Assembly: GCA_963783095.1 (NCBI GenBank)
Contig: CAWAMR010000002.1
Span: forward strand, 930,001 to 994,000
Direction of reading: 5' to 3'
DNA from: CAWAMR01 sp963783095
GTDB taxonomy: Bacteria; Planctomycetota; Planctomycetia; Gemmatales; Gemmataceae
DNA: 64,000 nt
Part shown: one piece after another, positions 25,044 to 32,875 of the stretch
Numbering within the stretch: the first letter of the stretch is position 1
Layout of the letters: every line of letters starts with the position of its first letter
The notes under the pieces: generated by a model
What the model was told of the DNA's origin: nothing
Database searches by the model: none
Seen by the model: the letters and a program-made list of their open reading frames with translations, nothing else
Made by a program: the position numbers and the translations under genes

Positions 25044-26360
25044 TCAAACGGTTGGAATTTGCATGAATGCTTCGGCGGCCAGATAGCCGCTGCGCACGGC
25101 CCCTTCCATTGTTGCCGGCCAGCCTGTCGCGGTCCAGTCGCCCGCGAGAAATAGATTGCCGATCGGCGAGCGCTGACCAGGGCGGAGACGATCGATCCCC
25201 GGCAAGGGCGCAAACGTCGCAGCGTGTTCCGTGACGACCCGAGCGTGCATGAGATTGGCAGTCGAAATTTTAGGGAACAGAAGTGTCAATTCTTCGACGA
25301 TACGCCGTTTAATTTCATCGTGGCCCCAGTCCCGCAGCGAGCGAGCGGCACTGATAACGACTTGCACATAAAAAGACTGGTTTTCCTGCTGGCCTCGATT
25401 AAAGATCCACTGTCCCAGACAATCGACCAATACCACGTGCGGCAAATCCAGTACTGCTCGATTGAACCAGAGATGAACGCTGGTGATCGGCGACACTTCC
25501 AGTTGGCGGAGCCGGGAAAATTCCACGTGTCGATCGATCACTTCGATCGGCAATAAATCGAGTAGCCGATGAAATGGCACCGCGGCGATGTAGGTATCCG
25601 CAGTCATGGTTCGCCCGTCGCGAAGCTGAACTCCGACAACACGATCCGCGGCCACATCGATCCCGGCAACGCCCGTATTCGTTTGGATCTTCACGCCGTG
25701 CCGGGTAAACCAGTTGAGTAGTTCTTCGCCATAGAGCCGGCCCAGCGGAACGGTTGGGATCTGTACTTCAAAGCCATGCCGATCCATCAAGAACGCATCG
25801 TAGAATACTTTTCTTGCGTACTTCAGTCCCAGCCGATCCATGTTCTCGTTGAGCGCGCTGACCAGAACGATACCCCAGAAGCGGTCGATCGTGCGTTGAT
25901 TCTGGCGCTGTCGCCGTAGCCAGGGCACAAGCGGTTCATCTTGTTCCGGATGAGTACGCAAGAGGGAAAACATTCCCCAGGCGATACGCATTTTATCGGT
26001 GAATGTGAGGTAATGGGCACGGAGCAAGGCCCGCGCCAGGTGCAATGGAGCAGGCAATGGATCAGCCTCGAATCGACTCACACGACGATCGGGCGTCATG
26101 TAGTAAAGCGTCGGTTGAGGCGCAAGGAAATGATCGATGCCCACGGTTTTACAAAAGCGAGCCAGTTCATGGCAACAACCCATGCTGACGTGCTGACAGG
26201 CATCGACCAGTTGACCGGTACTGGTGTCGGTGAAGGACCCCGCCCGACCACCGAGTCGATTGCGCGATTCGAGTATGGTGACGGCGTAACCTCGCGGAGC
26301 CAGTGCCGAAGCAGCAGCTAAACCTGCTAGGCCACCGCCGATGATGAGAGTGGAAGCCAA
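25044..26360 (-). CDS. hpnE: Hydroxysqualene dehydroxylase (squalene-associated FAD desaturase)
   Basis: 438 residues. The FAD-binding N-terminus LIIGGGLAGLAAASALAPRG is followed by ILESRNRLGGRAGSFTDTST, which is diagnostic of the HpnE/CrtI-like amine-oxidase fold. Later blocks (DRFWGIVLVSALNENMDRLG, GVQLRDGRTMTADTYIAAVP, NLFLAGDWTATGWPATMEGA) match HpnE, which reduces hydroxysqualene to squalene in hopanoid synthesis together with HpnC and HpnD. Those partners are not in this window. Hopanoids are known from Gemmata relatives, so this fits. Start at ATG 26360, just before the glycine-rich loop. Confidence 0.88.
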   Translation of the reverse strand: MASTLIIGGGLAGLAAASALAPRGYAVTILESRNRLGGRAGSFTDTSTGQLVDACQHVSMGCCHELARFCKTVGIDHFLAPQPTLYYMTPDRRVSRFEADPLPAPLHLARALLRAHYLTFTDKMRIAWGMFSLLRTHPEQDEPLVPWLRRQRQNQRTIDRFWGIVLVSALNENMDRLGLKYARKVFYDAFLMDRHGFEVQIPTVPLGRLYGEELLNWFTRHGVKIQTNTGVAGIDVAADRVVGVQLRDGRTMTADTYIAAVPFHRLLDLLPIEVIDRHVEFSRLRQLEVSPITSVHLWFNRAVLDLPHVVLVDCLGQWIFNRGQQENQSFYVQVVISAARSLRDWGHDEIKRRIVEELTLLFPKISTANLMHARVVTEHAATFAPLPGIDRLRPGQRSPIGNLFLAGDWTATGWPATMEGAVRSGYLAAEAFMQIPTV

Positions 26361-26453
26361 AGGAGATTTCCGTGGGGAACCTTTCTCAGCCAGAGGCTTT
26401 CCGGAACAATTGCGTCATCGCCGAACCATCGGCATCGGACACAGTAGAACTAC

Positions 26454-26975
26454 TTACCTTCCTGCTCGATGCGGAGGGATCGGAGAGTTGTGGTATCTCT
26501 GATCAAGATGCGACGCCCGAGAAACACAGGATGCGCCCAAGGAGATGACTCCGCTGACGCCCGCAGTGTAGACTCTGCTTCCGGCGACGGTCGGCGTCGA
26601 CCGCGGTCCTTTGCTCAACTGGCCTTCTCCCAGCCACCACTTGTACGGAGCCGGATACGGCTCCGACCGCCAATTCTCCTTGCCGCTTGCCAAGTCGAGG
26701 CAGAGCACAAGCTCGGCTTCCTTCTGGCGGGTGAAGACATACACGTTCCGGCCGACCACCACGGGCGAAGAGGAGTACGCCTCGCCGAACGTCACTTGCC
26801 ATTCGTCTTTCAGCTTCTTGGGCCACTTGGCGGGAACAGTTACATCGTGAACGACTCGATCCCGGTTCGGGCCGCGCCATTGCGGCCAATCCTGGCTAAA
26901 TGCTGAATTCGCAGGCAAAAGAGGGATTGCCGCGACGCCCAGGAAAAAGCACACGGTGCGGATCAACTTGTACAT
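26454..26975 (-). pseudogene. Truncated PQQ-like beta-propeller protein
   Basis: A signal peptide (MYKLIRTVCFFLGVAAIPLL) is followed by the opening of a secreted PQQ-repeat beta-propeller: WPQWRGPNRDRVVHDVTVPA, SSPVVVGRNVYVFTR, LCLDLASGKENWR and STPTVAGSRVYTAGVSG. These proteins normally run to about 400 residues. Here the match stops after about 145 residues and the frame ends in unrelated sequence, so this is a 3'-truncated relic of what was probably an outer-membrane or periplasmic scaffold or dehydrogenase-like protein. Confidence 0.7.
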
Positions 26976-27136
26976 CGATCACCTCACTTGTCACCGAACT
27001 GTTCCAAAGTCATGATCGGAACCCTTGCACATGGGGAGATTGTTAACCTCAATATACCCTCCGCCTAATCCAAGAAGAAGAGTTGCAAAATAACACTTTC
27101 ACGGCTTTGCAGCAGTCCACTCGCAGAGCCTGTATC

Positions 27137-27760
27137 TCATCGCCGTCGCCTATTTGGCGTCACTGGGATGAGTGACATTGTTTTTTTGTCGGCCTTGAAC
27201 GAACCGGCCTCCAAATCATCGGCGACGCGATTGAGGAGCATTGAGAAACTCTCAAAAAGTACATCCGTCGCCCCGCGGTCTCGGAAGAACGAAATCACTT
27301 GGCCTTTCTTTCCGCCCTTTGCCGGTGCCAAATCAATGAACAGATAATCGCCGCCTTGATTGTCAACTATTGGTACCCACTTAGGATGGAACCAAACCTT
27401 TGCAATCGGACCTCTTGGTTCATTGACAAAATCTGGCCCAGAAAAGCGCCCACTTCGCAGAGCCTTTTGAATGTGATTCCATTGCGAAATTGACGACGAA
27501 AGCGAAAGCAACGGAAACGGGATCCGAAAGGGATCGAAGGCCACAAGTGGTATATTGCCGCTACCATTATGGATCTGCAAAGACTCTCTCAGTTTTCTTG
27601 GTAGTTTTAGTTGGAGGGACTCTTCTGCACTCGCGATATCATCGGTCATCGCACCGGGTGGCAGTTCTATGGCCTCAAACCAGTTCTCCGTCAGCCATAA
27701 TGATATCCGCTCCCAGGTTTTCCGAACCGTCATGTTTGCGGTTTTACTCGACTTCGCCAT
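27137..27760 (-). CDS. SMI1/KNR4 (SUKH) family protein
   Basis: 207 residues. The SUKH core is visible: a front helix pair ending in IASAEESLQLKLPRKLRESL, then the domain hallmark QIHNGSGN and LVAFDPFRIPFPLLSL, with VDNQGGDYLFIDLAPAKGG and QVISFFRDRGATDVLFESF near the end. SUKH proteins are the commonest immunity proteins of contact-dependent and polymorphic toxins, but also occur alone. No toxin gene is adjacent. The start follows AAGGAGACAGC; GTG and ATG overlap there, and ATG 27760 is preferred. Confidence 0.82.
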   Translation of the reverse strand: MAKSSKTANMTVRKTWERISLWLTENWFEAIELPPGAMTDDIASAEESLQLKLPRKLRESLQIHNGSGNIPLVAFDPFRIPFPLLSLSSSISQWNHIQKALRSGRFSGPDFVNEPRGPIAKVWFHPKWVPIVDNQGGDYLFIDLAPAKGGKKGQVISFFRDRGATDVLFESFSMLLNRVADDLEAGSFKADKKTMSLIPVTPNRRRR

Positions 27761-27817
27761 CACGCTGTCTCCTTGAGGCATTCAGGCGGATCAAGAGACG
27801 ACCATCGACCCGACCGA

Positions 27818-29362
27818 TCATGCTTCCGGGAAAGGAATGACGTCCGCTGGTGGCACACTCGCCAAAGCGCCACGCATCTGGCGGGCACGAGCTTCGGCCT
27901 CGACATAGCGTTGTTTGTTGGCTCGCACTGTGGCGATTGCTTGCCGGAAATATTCGGTAGCTGGACGTAGCGGCACTCCGCGCACCCGGTCGTAGGCGAA
28001 GAGGTTTTTGCCATCCTCCACGAGTCGTTTCAGATCGGCCCCCGTGAAATCATTCGAGGCATCAGCCAGAGGAGCAACTTCAACGTCGCCAATTGCATCC
28101 GTCAGTCGCAAAAGCATTTGACTCAATATCTCGGCGCGAGCTGCTGCATCGGGGAGCCTTAACTCCAGCCAGAGTTCGATGCGCCCGGATCGGATCAGAG
28201 CGGGAGGCAAATTCCCAACGTCCATTGCCGTCATCATCACGCAAACTTCTGCGGAGCTTTCGCTTTCCAAGCCGTCCAGCATGGTAAGGAGATAACGATA
28301 GAGTCCTTGCTCCTCGCCATTCTCGAAGATTACGTCGCCATCGTCCACGAAGATGATTGCCGGCGCGTTGTGCTTGGCTTCTTCAAAGACGGAAGCCACT
28401 CGATGGTAAAAGTTGTTGGTTCCCGAGATGTATGTGCCATCAATCATGAAAAACTTGCTTTTGAGCCGATGGGCCAGTGCCCGTCCCACGGTTGTTTTGC
28501 CGGTTCCAGGTGGGCCGGCCAACAACACGCCGCGCTTGGGTTTCAGCCCAAGTTGGTCGGCCAGTTCGATCTGTTCGAGTGGCAAGATAACATTGGTTTC
28601 CAGGCTCTGAACCACATCATCGACACCCTTCAAATCCGACAGAGAAATCTGTTGAACTTCTCCGAGGTTCACGTTGCTGGTCAATCCGAAGGACCGAAGT
28701 GCCTCGATATAGGATTCGGTGGTGAGATTTTTCTCGTCGCGGAGCAAGATCCCGACCGTTTTGAGATCGTAGCCGCCGATATATCGGGCATAGCGATAGA
28801 TCTTCCGATAATCCAGCCGACCGGCCTGGTCGGCACCCATGTAAACCCTGCAGAAAAACTCATAGTCGGCCGGCCCAAACGCGGGAAGGGAATGTGCGTA
28901 TCCTTTCTGATCCAGAGCAGGTTGCGAGTATTCGGATGCGTAGATCAGTTTCTTGTTCAACTCGGCGGCGAGCGACGTGATGTTCTCGAAAACCAGAGAC
29001 AGCAAATTGGTACGTGGATAGGCTCCGCAGCCCGAAACAACCATACTCAAGAGCGACAAGTCGTCCAGAAACACGTATTCCGATTGTTTCAGAGCAGTTT
29101 CGACGAGCCGTTCAAAAGTTTCCTCGATAGCCAGTGGATGGCATCCGCGCAGTTCGCGCATCAGTTCCCGTGCAGAAATCCATTCGCCCCCGGTTTGCTC
29201 CTGCACTTTCCTGAGCACCGTAGTTTTGCCGCAGCCGGAGCGGCCACTCAAACCGACAACGGGCAGCAAAGGAAGAACTTGCAGGATCTTCTCGAACGCT
29301 TGCTGTTGTGCGGGACACAATTCGATACCCATGAGTTTCCCTGGAAGAGGCTGTTGTTTCAT
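27818..29362 (-). CDS. Double AAA+ ATPase
   Basis: 514 residues with two ATPase modules. The first (about 30-190) has Walker A SGRSGCGKTT and a Walker B-like VFLDDLSLL. The second (about 230-460) is canonical CDC48/FtsH-like: LLAGPPGTGKTTVGRALAHR, then IIFVDDGDVIFENGEEQG, and an arginine finger in LIRSGRIELWLELRLPD, with a C-terminal lid (ASNDFTGADLKRLVEDGKNL). In the second Walker B the usual Glu reads Asp-Asp-Gly, so ATP turnover may be slow. There is no protease or membrane domain. Similar two-domain AAA proteins are found in many planctomycetes; substrate unknown. Module copy 5 lies just upstream on the other strand. Confidence 0.82.
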   Translation of the reverse strand: MKQQPLPGKLMGIELCPAQQQAFEKILQVLPLLPVVGLSGRSGCGKTTVLRKVQEQTGGEWISARELMRELRGCHPLAIEETFERLVETALKQSEYVFLDDLSLLSMVVSGCGAYPRTNLLSLVFENITSLAAELNKKLIYASEYSQPALDQKGYAHSLPAFGPADYEFFCRVYMGADQAGRLDYRKIYRYARYIGGYDLKTVGILLRDEKNLTTESYIEALRSFGLTSNVNLGEVQQISLSDLKGVDDVVQSLETNVILPLEQIELADQLGLKPKRGVLLAGPPGTGKTTVGRALAHRLKSKFFMIDGTYISGTNNFYHRVASVFEEAKHNAPAIIFVDDGDVIFENGEEQGLYRYLLTMLDGLESESSAEVCVMMTAMDVGNLPPALIRSGRIELWLELRLPDAAARAEILSQMLLRLTDAIGDVEVAPLADASNDFTGADLKRLVEDGKNLFAYDRVRGVPLRPATEYFRQAIATVRANKQRYVEAEARARQMRGALASVPPADVIPFPEA

Positions 29363-29572
29363 GAGATACGGACAAAGAACGACGGCGAAGGTTCATTCAA
29401 TTCCATCAACAAAACCCAATCTCTTTCACAACAGAGCACAGCATTTGTGGAAAGCCACCTCGGCAGAAATAGTCGTTCATGGGGTAAAGTGTAAATGGAA
29501 CAACCCGGTTATTCCCGGGTTGTTCTGCCGGAAGCACGGTGGCTTTCGGCCCTTTAACAAGGAGGTGCGGTC

Positions 29573-29776
29573 ATGAAGACCCGCCAACGGACTGGCATGA
29601 GTTTGGTGCTCGAGCTTTGCGCTTACACCATTCTCACAGCGCTCCACCTTTGGGGTGGAGAGGCTACCACGTTACCCTACGGTCTTTTGACGGTAGCCAT
29701 CATTCTGAGGCTTCGTCGGCACTTCCGGCGAACCCGGAAGAACCGTCGAAACTCTGGTGATACGCAATCGTCATAA
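29573..29776 (+). CDS. Module small protein, copy 5 (67 aa)
   Basis: MKTRQRTGMSLVLELCAYTI, then LHLWGGEATTLPYG, LLTVAIILRLRRHFRRT and RKNRRNSGDTQSS. It shares its N-terminal half with copy 8 and its C-terminal half with copy 4. Start set by AAGGAGG before ATG 29573. Confidence 0.75.
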   Translation: MKTRQRTGMSLVLELCAYTILTALHLWGGEATTLPYGLLTVAIILRLRRHFRRTRKNRRNSGDTQSS

Positions 29777-29816
29777 AGACGGGTCCGGGGTGTACCCATC
29801 ACCCCGGATTGTAATG

Positions 29817-29846
29817 ACTATAACGAAGATGCCTTCCGGTTGTCAA
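29817..29846 (-). promoter_or_regulatory. Opposite-strand promoter of module copy 5
   Basis: TTGACA (29846-29841), 18 bp, TATAGT (29822-29817) on the minus strand. The bases around the hexamers are not shared with the other copies, so the hexamers themselves appear selected. Confidence 0.6.
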
Positions 29847-29894
29847 CTCGATATCAACTCTTTGTTTCTGGTTTATCGGTAACGATTCACTCAT

Positions 29895-31343
29895 TCAAAT
29901 GATCTGCTTGATCGGCTCCGCGCCCTCTACGCCGACGAGTTTCTGATCCAACCCGCCATAGAAGAAACTCAGCTTGTTCGGGTCGAGGCCCATCTGATTC
30001 AGAATTGTCGCGTGCAAGTTCTTGACGTGGAATCGATCCGTCACCGCTGCGCCGCCGAGTTCATCGGTTTCGCCCACACTGGTTCCACCTTTGATGCCGC
30101 CGCCGGCCACCCACATGGTAAAGCCATAGGCATTGTGATCGCGCCCTGTTCCCTGAGCATATTCTGCGGTCGGCTGCCGGCCAAATTCGCCGCCCCAGAC
30201 CACCAGCGTTGAATCGAGCAAGCCTTTGGCCTTGAGATCCTTCAATAAGCCGGCGATCGGTTTATCGGTATTGCCCGCGTGCCGGGTGTGATTGCGCACC
30301 ATGTCGCTGTGGGCATCCCAGTTGTCGTCGTTATGGGCACCGCCCGAGTAAATCTGAATAAAGCGCACCCCCTGCTCCACGAGCCGGCGGGCGAGCAGAC
30401 ATTTGCGGCCGAAATCCTCGGTGCGCTTCTCGGTGATACCGTAAAGTTCGTGCGTTTTCTGAGTCTCCTTCGAGAAATCGACCGCTTCCGGCGCGTGCTG
30501 CTGCATCTTGAAGGCCAGTTCATAGCTGGCGATACGAGCAGTCAGTTCGGTGTTGTCGTGCCGGGGTACTAGATGTTCCTCGTTTTTCTCGCGCAGGCGA
30601 TCGAGTAGCTCGCGCTGTTCCGCGCGCGTCGTACCGGGAGGCAGAGCCAAATCGTGAATCGGCGTGCTGTCGGCACGAATGACGACACCCTGGTAAGCAG
30701 CGGGCATATAGCCGCTCGACCAGTTCTTTGGGCCGCTGATCGGCCCACCGGTCTTATCGAGCATCACGACGAAACCGGGGAAATTCTCGTTTTCGCTGCC
30801 CAGGCCGTAAGTCACCCACGAACCCAGGGCCGGGTGGCCGCTGAGGAGCCTGCCGGAGTTCATCATCAGCATCGCGGAGCCGTGAATTGGGGATTCGGCA
30901 TACATTGAGTGAATGAAGGCGATGTCATCGACGCAGGTAGCAATGTTCGGGAAGAGGTCGGAAACGTGCTTGCCGCACTGGCCATACTGCTTGAATTGCC
31001 ACTTGGGACCAACGACCCGGCCCGTGTTCTTATGGCCGCCTCGACCAAAGGTTTTGATGGGGATCGTCTTGCCGTCGAGCGGATATAACTTGGGCTTGTA
31101 GTCGAAACTTTCAATATGACTGGGGCCGCCATAGCAGAAGATGAAGATGACGCTCTTGGCCTTGGCGGCCTGCATCGGCTTTTTCGGCGCGAGAGGGTTC
31201 ACGAACTTGGAATCCGCAGCACTGGCCTTATTGAAGAAGCCATCGCTGGAAAGCAAGCCTGTCAGGGCACAGCCGGTGAAGCCGGCACCCGTTTCCCAGA
31301 GGAACTGCCGACGGGTACGGCCACAGAATTGTCGTGATTGCAT
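29895..31343 (-). CDS. DUF1501 family exported protein
   Basis: 482 residues, sulfatase-like fold. The N-terminus carries a Tat-type signal (TRRQFLWETGAGFTGCALTG). Conserved family blocks are SVIFIFCYGGPSHIESFDYK (first metal-type loop), VDDIAFIHSMYAESPIHGSA, VEQGVRFIQIYSGGAHNDDN and LVVWGGEFGRQPTAEYAQGT. DUF1501 proteins are nearly always paired with a PSD1 cytochrome protein in Planctomycetes and are thought to act together in the envelope. Here the partner is upstream on the same strand (32875-35436), with an IS5-type element between them that may have broken the operon. Confidence 0.9.
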   Translation of the reverse strand: MQSRQFCGRTRRQFLWETGAGFTGCALTGLLSSDGFFNKASAADSKFVNPLAPKKPMQAAKAKSVIFIFCYGGPSHIESFDYKPKLYPLDGKTIPIKTFGRGGHKNTGRVVGPKWQFKQYGQCGKHVSDLFPNIATCVDDIAFIHSMYAESPIHGSAMLMMNSGRLLSGHPALGSWVTYGLGSENENFPGFVVMLDKTGGPISGPKNWSSGYMPAAYQGVVIRADSTPIHDLALPPGTTRAEQRELLDRLREKNEEHLVPRHDNTELTARIASYELAFKMQQHAPEAVDFSKETQKTHELYGITEKRTEDFGRKCLLARRLVEQGVRFIQIYSGGAHNDDNWDAHSDMVRNHTRHAGNTDKPIAGLLKDLKAKGLLDSTLVVWGGEFGRQPTAEYAQGTGRDHNAYGFTMWVAGGGIKGGTSVGETDELGGAAVTDRFHVKNLHATILNQMGLDPNKLSFFYGGLDQKLVGVEGAEPIKQII

Positions 31344-31631
31344 TTGAAGCTCCTAAAGTTCTCAAACCGCTCATTTCAAAACCAGATTCGCCCTGCCTCG
31401 CACAACAAGGCGAACCCCATGCGTCAGCTTGGGGGTAAAGCTGGAAGTTTCTGCTGACTGGTAGCCACCCCGGAGCTTACGCACCGGGTTCGCCTCACAC
31501 TAGGAAGCGGTCGAAACGATTCCAGATCCTTTATCCCTGGAGGAATTCGCAGGCTTCCGCCGAATATGATCGAACCGCGATCATTCTGGGTAACAGTTGC
31601 GACAACCATGCTTTCTCTCAATATCAGTCGG
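31344..31631. other. Gene-free stretch between DUF1501 and the CCCCTCTCCCC repeat
   Basis: A small hairpin-like stretch (GGCGAACCCCATGCGTCAGC near 31411 facing a GGTGCGTAAG-type arm) and an inverted GCGAACCC/GGGTTCGCC pair at 31410-31495. No ORF is supported. Confidence 0.4.
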
Positions 31632-31775
31632 GGTCTTTTCCCCTCTCCCCTGTACTCAGGGGAGAGAGTTGGGGTGAGGGGAAGAGCCTGCCACTATGAA
31701 AGACGCGTCTGGGAAGGGTGAAGGTTTAACCCCTCACCCTAACCCTCTCCCCTGAGTACAGGGGAGAGGGGATTA
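31632..31775. repeat. Inverted repeat with CCCCTCTCCCCTGTACTCAG arms
   Basis: The left arm starts at about 31639 and its complement ends at about 31772. Within the left part, CTCTCCCC and GGGGAGAG form their own small hairpin around TGTACTCA. The loop holds GGTGAGGGG/CCCCTCACC arms. Confidence 0.85.
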
Positions 31776-31847
31776 GTCTTCGTTCCACTTGTTTGCAGCT
31801 CGCCACGTAATGTTCTCTCTGACTATGTGGTTAGTCCCATCTTGCTA

Positions 31848-32875
31848 GGTAGTGTTGACATTCCAGCCGTGAAACTGGAGAGGCTGGGTTTAGGTTAACA
31901 GCGTCACGAGCGCGGTGAAAGCCACGAATCCCAGAAAATTTCGTGCCGTTTTCTCGTAGCGCGTTGCCACTCGGCGGGACTGTTTCATGATATTGATCAT
32001 CCGCTCCACGATGTTGCGTTGCTTATAGGTCTCTGTGTCGTATTCGCGTGGTTCGACGCGATTGCTGCGCGGCGGAATGACTGCTTCCGCGCCCTTCGCT
32101 TCGATCGTCGCCACGAACTCGTCGCTGTCATAGCCCTTGTCGGCGAGAACTTTCTGTGGATCGCTGCCTTCCAGCAGAGCCGGTCCTTGTTTGACATCAT
32201 GATTTTGGCCCGGCGTCAGAAGAATCTTCACAGGCTCGCCGACACCATTGCACGAAACGTGAATCTTCGTGCTGAATCCGCCGCGCGAGCGTCCCAGGCA
32301 CTCGGCCTCGGCGTTGCTGCCCTTGGCACCTGCGGAATGCTGATGGGCACGAATTACCGTGGAATCCACCATCAAAACTTCGACGTCGGGATCTTTCAAC
32401 AGATCCATGATTTTGGGGAACACGCCATTCTTGCACCAGCGATTGAATCTCTGAAACATGCTGTTCCACGGGCCGAACCGTTCCGGCAAATCACGCCAAG
32501 GAGCGCCGGTCTTGGCGATCCAAAAGATGGCGTTGATGAACAGGCGATTATCCTTAGCGGTCGCACCGGGATCGCCTTCCTTGCCCGGCAAGTGGTCCTT
32601 GATAATGTTCCATTGCTCATCACTGATTTCGTGTCGTCGCAGCATGGGTATCAAGCCTCGCGTGTTCGGTTCCATGATTGAAGGCAACCGTCATGGCTGC
32701 CAACCAATCGTAGGAATCCGGCGAGGCGAAATAGCTTTACCTATGCCGAAACTGCGTGGAATATTTTTCGTACAATGGGAAGCCCTTAACGATCAAGGAA
32801 GCGGCGAAATCTCGCGGCCGACGAAGCCTCCTTTCGCAGGTTCCGTAAATTGCCTGAGCGAATGTCAACACTGCC
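31848..32875 (-). mobile_element. IS5-family insertion sequence
   Basis: 1028 bp bounded by inverted repeats GGTAGTGTTGACATTC (31848-31863) and GAATGTCAACACTGCC (32860-32875), with one mismatch in 16. A TA dinucleotide flanks both ends (31846-31847 and 32876-32877), consistent with a 2-bp target duplication of the IS427-like groups. It carries one uninterrupted transposase gene and lies between DUF1501 and PSD1, with its right boundary in the PSD1 stop codon. Confidence 0.88.
31890..32645 (-). CDS. IS5-family DDE transposase, single ORF
   Basis: 251 residues from MLRRHEISDEQWNIIKDHLP. It has the DUF4096-like N-terminal helix bundle (NAIFWIAKTGAPWRDLPERF, WNSMFQRFNRWCKNGVFPKI), then the DDE catalytic blocks: MVDSTVIRAHQHSAGAKG (first Asp), LADKGYDSDEFV (second Asp) and RNIVERMINIMKQSRRVATR (Glu). 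The gene is intact, where many IS427-group elements need a frameshift to join two ORFs. An in-frame ATG at 32687 would add 14 residues. It catalyses cut-and-paste or copy transposition of the host element. Confidence 0.9.
   Translation of the reverse strand: MLRRHEISDEQWNIIKDHLPGKEGDPGATAKDNRLFINAIFWIAKTGAPWRDLPERFGPWNSMFQRFNRWCKNGVFPKIMDLLKDPDVEVLMVDSTVIRAHQHSAGAKGSNAEAECLGRSRGGFSTKIHVSCNGVGEPVKILLTPGQNHDVKQGPALLEGSDPQKVLADKGYDSDEFVATIEAKGAEAVIPPRSNRVEPREYDTETYKQRNIVERMINIMKQSRRVATRYEKTARNFLGFVAFTALVTLLT

Larger units (their letters stand above)
29470..29850 (+). repeat. Small-protein/antisense module, copy 5
   Basis: Same subtype as copy 4. H1 is CAACCCGG 29501-29508 with CCGGGTTG 29515-29522, and H2 GCCGGAAGC/GCTTTCGGC at 29527-29550. 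The Shine-Dalgarno is AAGGAGG and the post-gene hairpin TCCGGGGTG/CACCCCGGA is at 29784-29808. The left end beyond the GGGGTAAAG box (29481) is not recognised. Lies between the divergent AAA ATPase start and the DUF1501 3' end. Confidence 0.86.

Noticed and set aside
24655..25047. A 130-residue minus-strand ORF instead of the 67-residue module protein
   Set aside because: The extra N-terminal part reads through the leader hairpins; in the other copies stops occur there and the GGAGG-ATG start is shared.
31424..31621. 65-residue minus-strand ORF downstream of the IS
   Set aside because: Lies over inverted-repeat DNA and shows no protein-like pattern.
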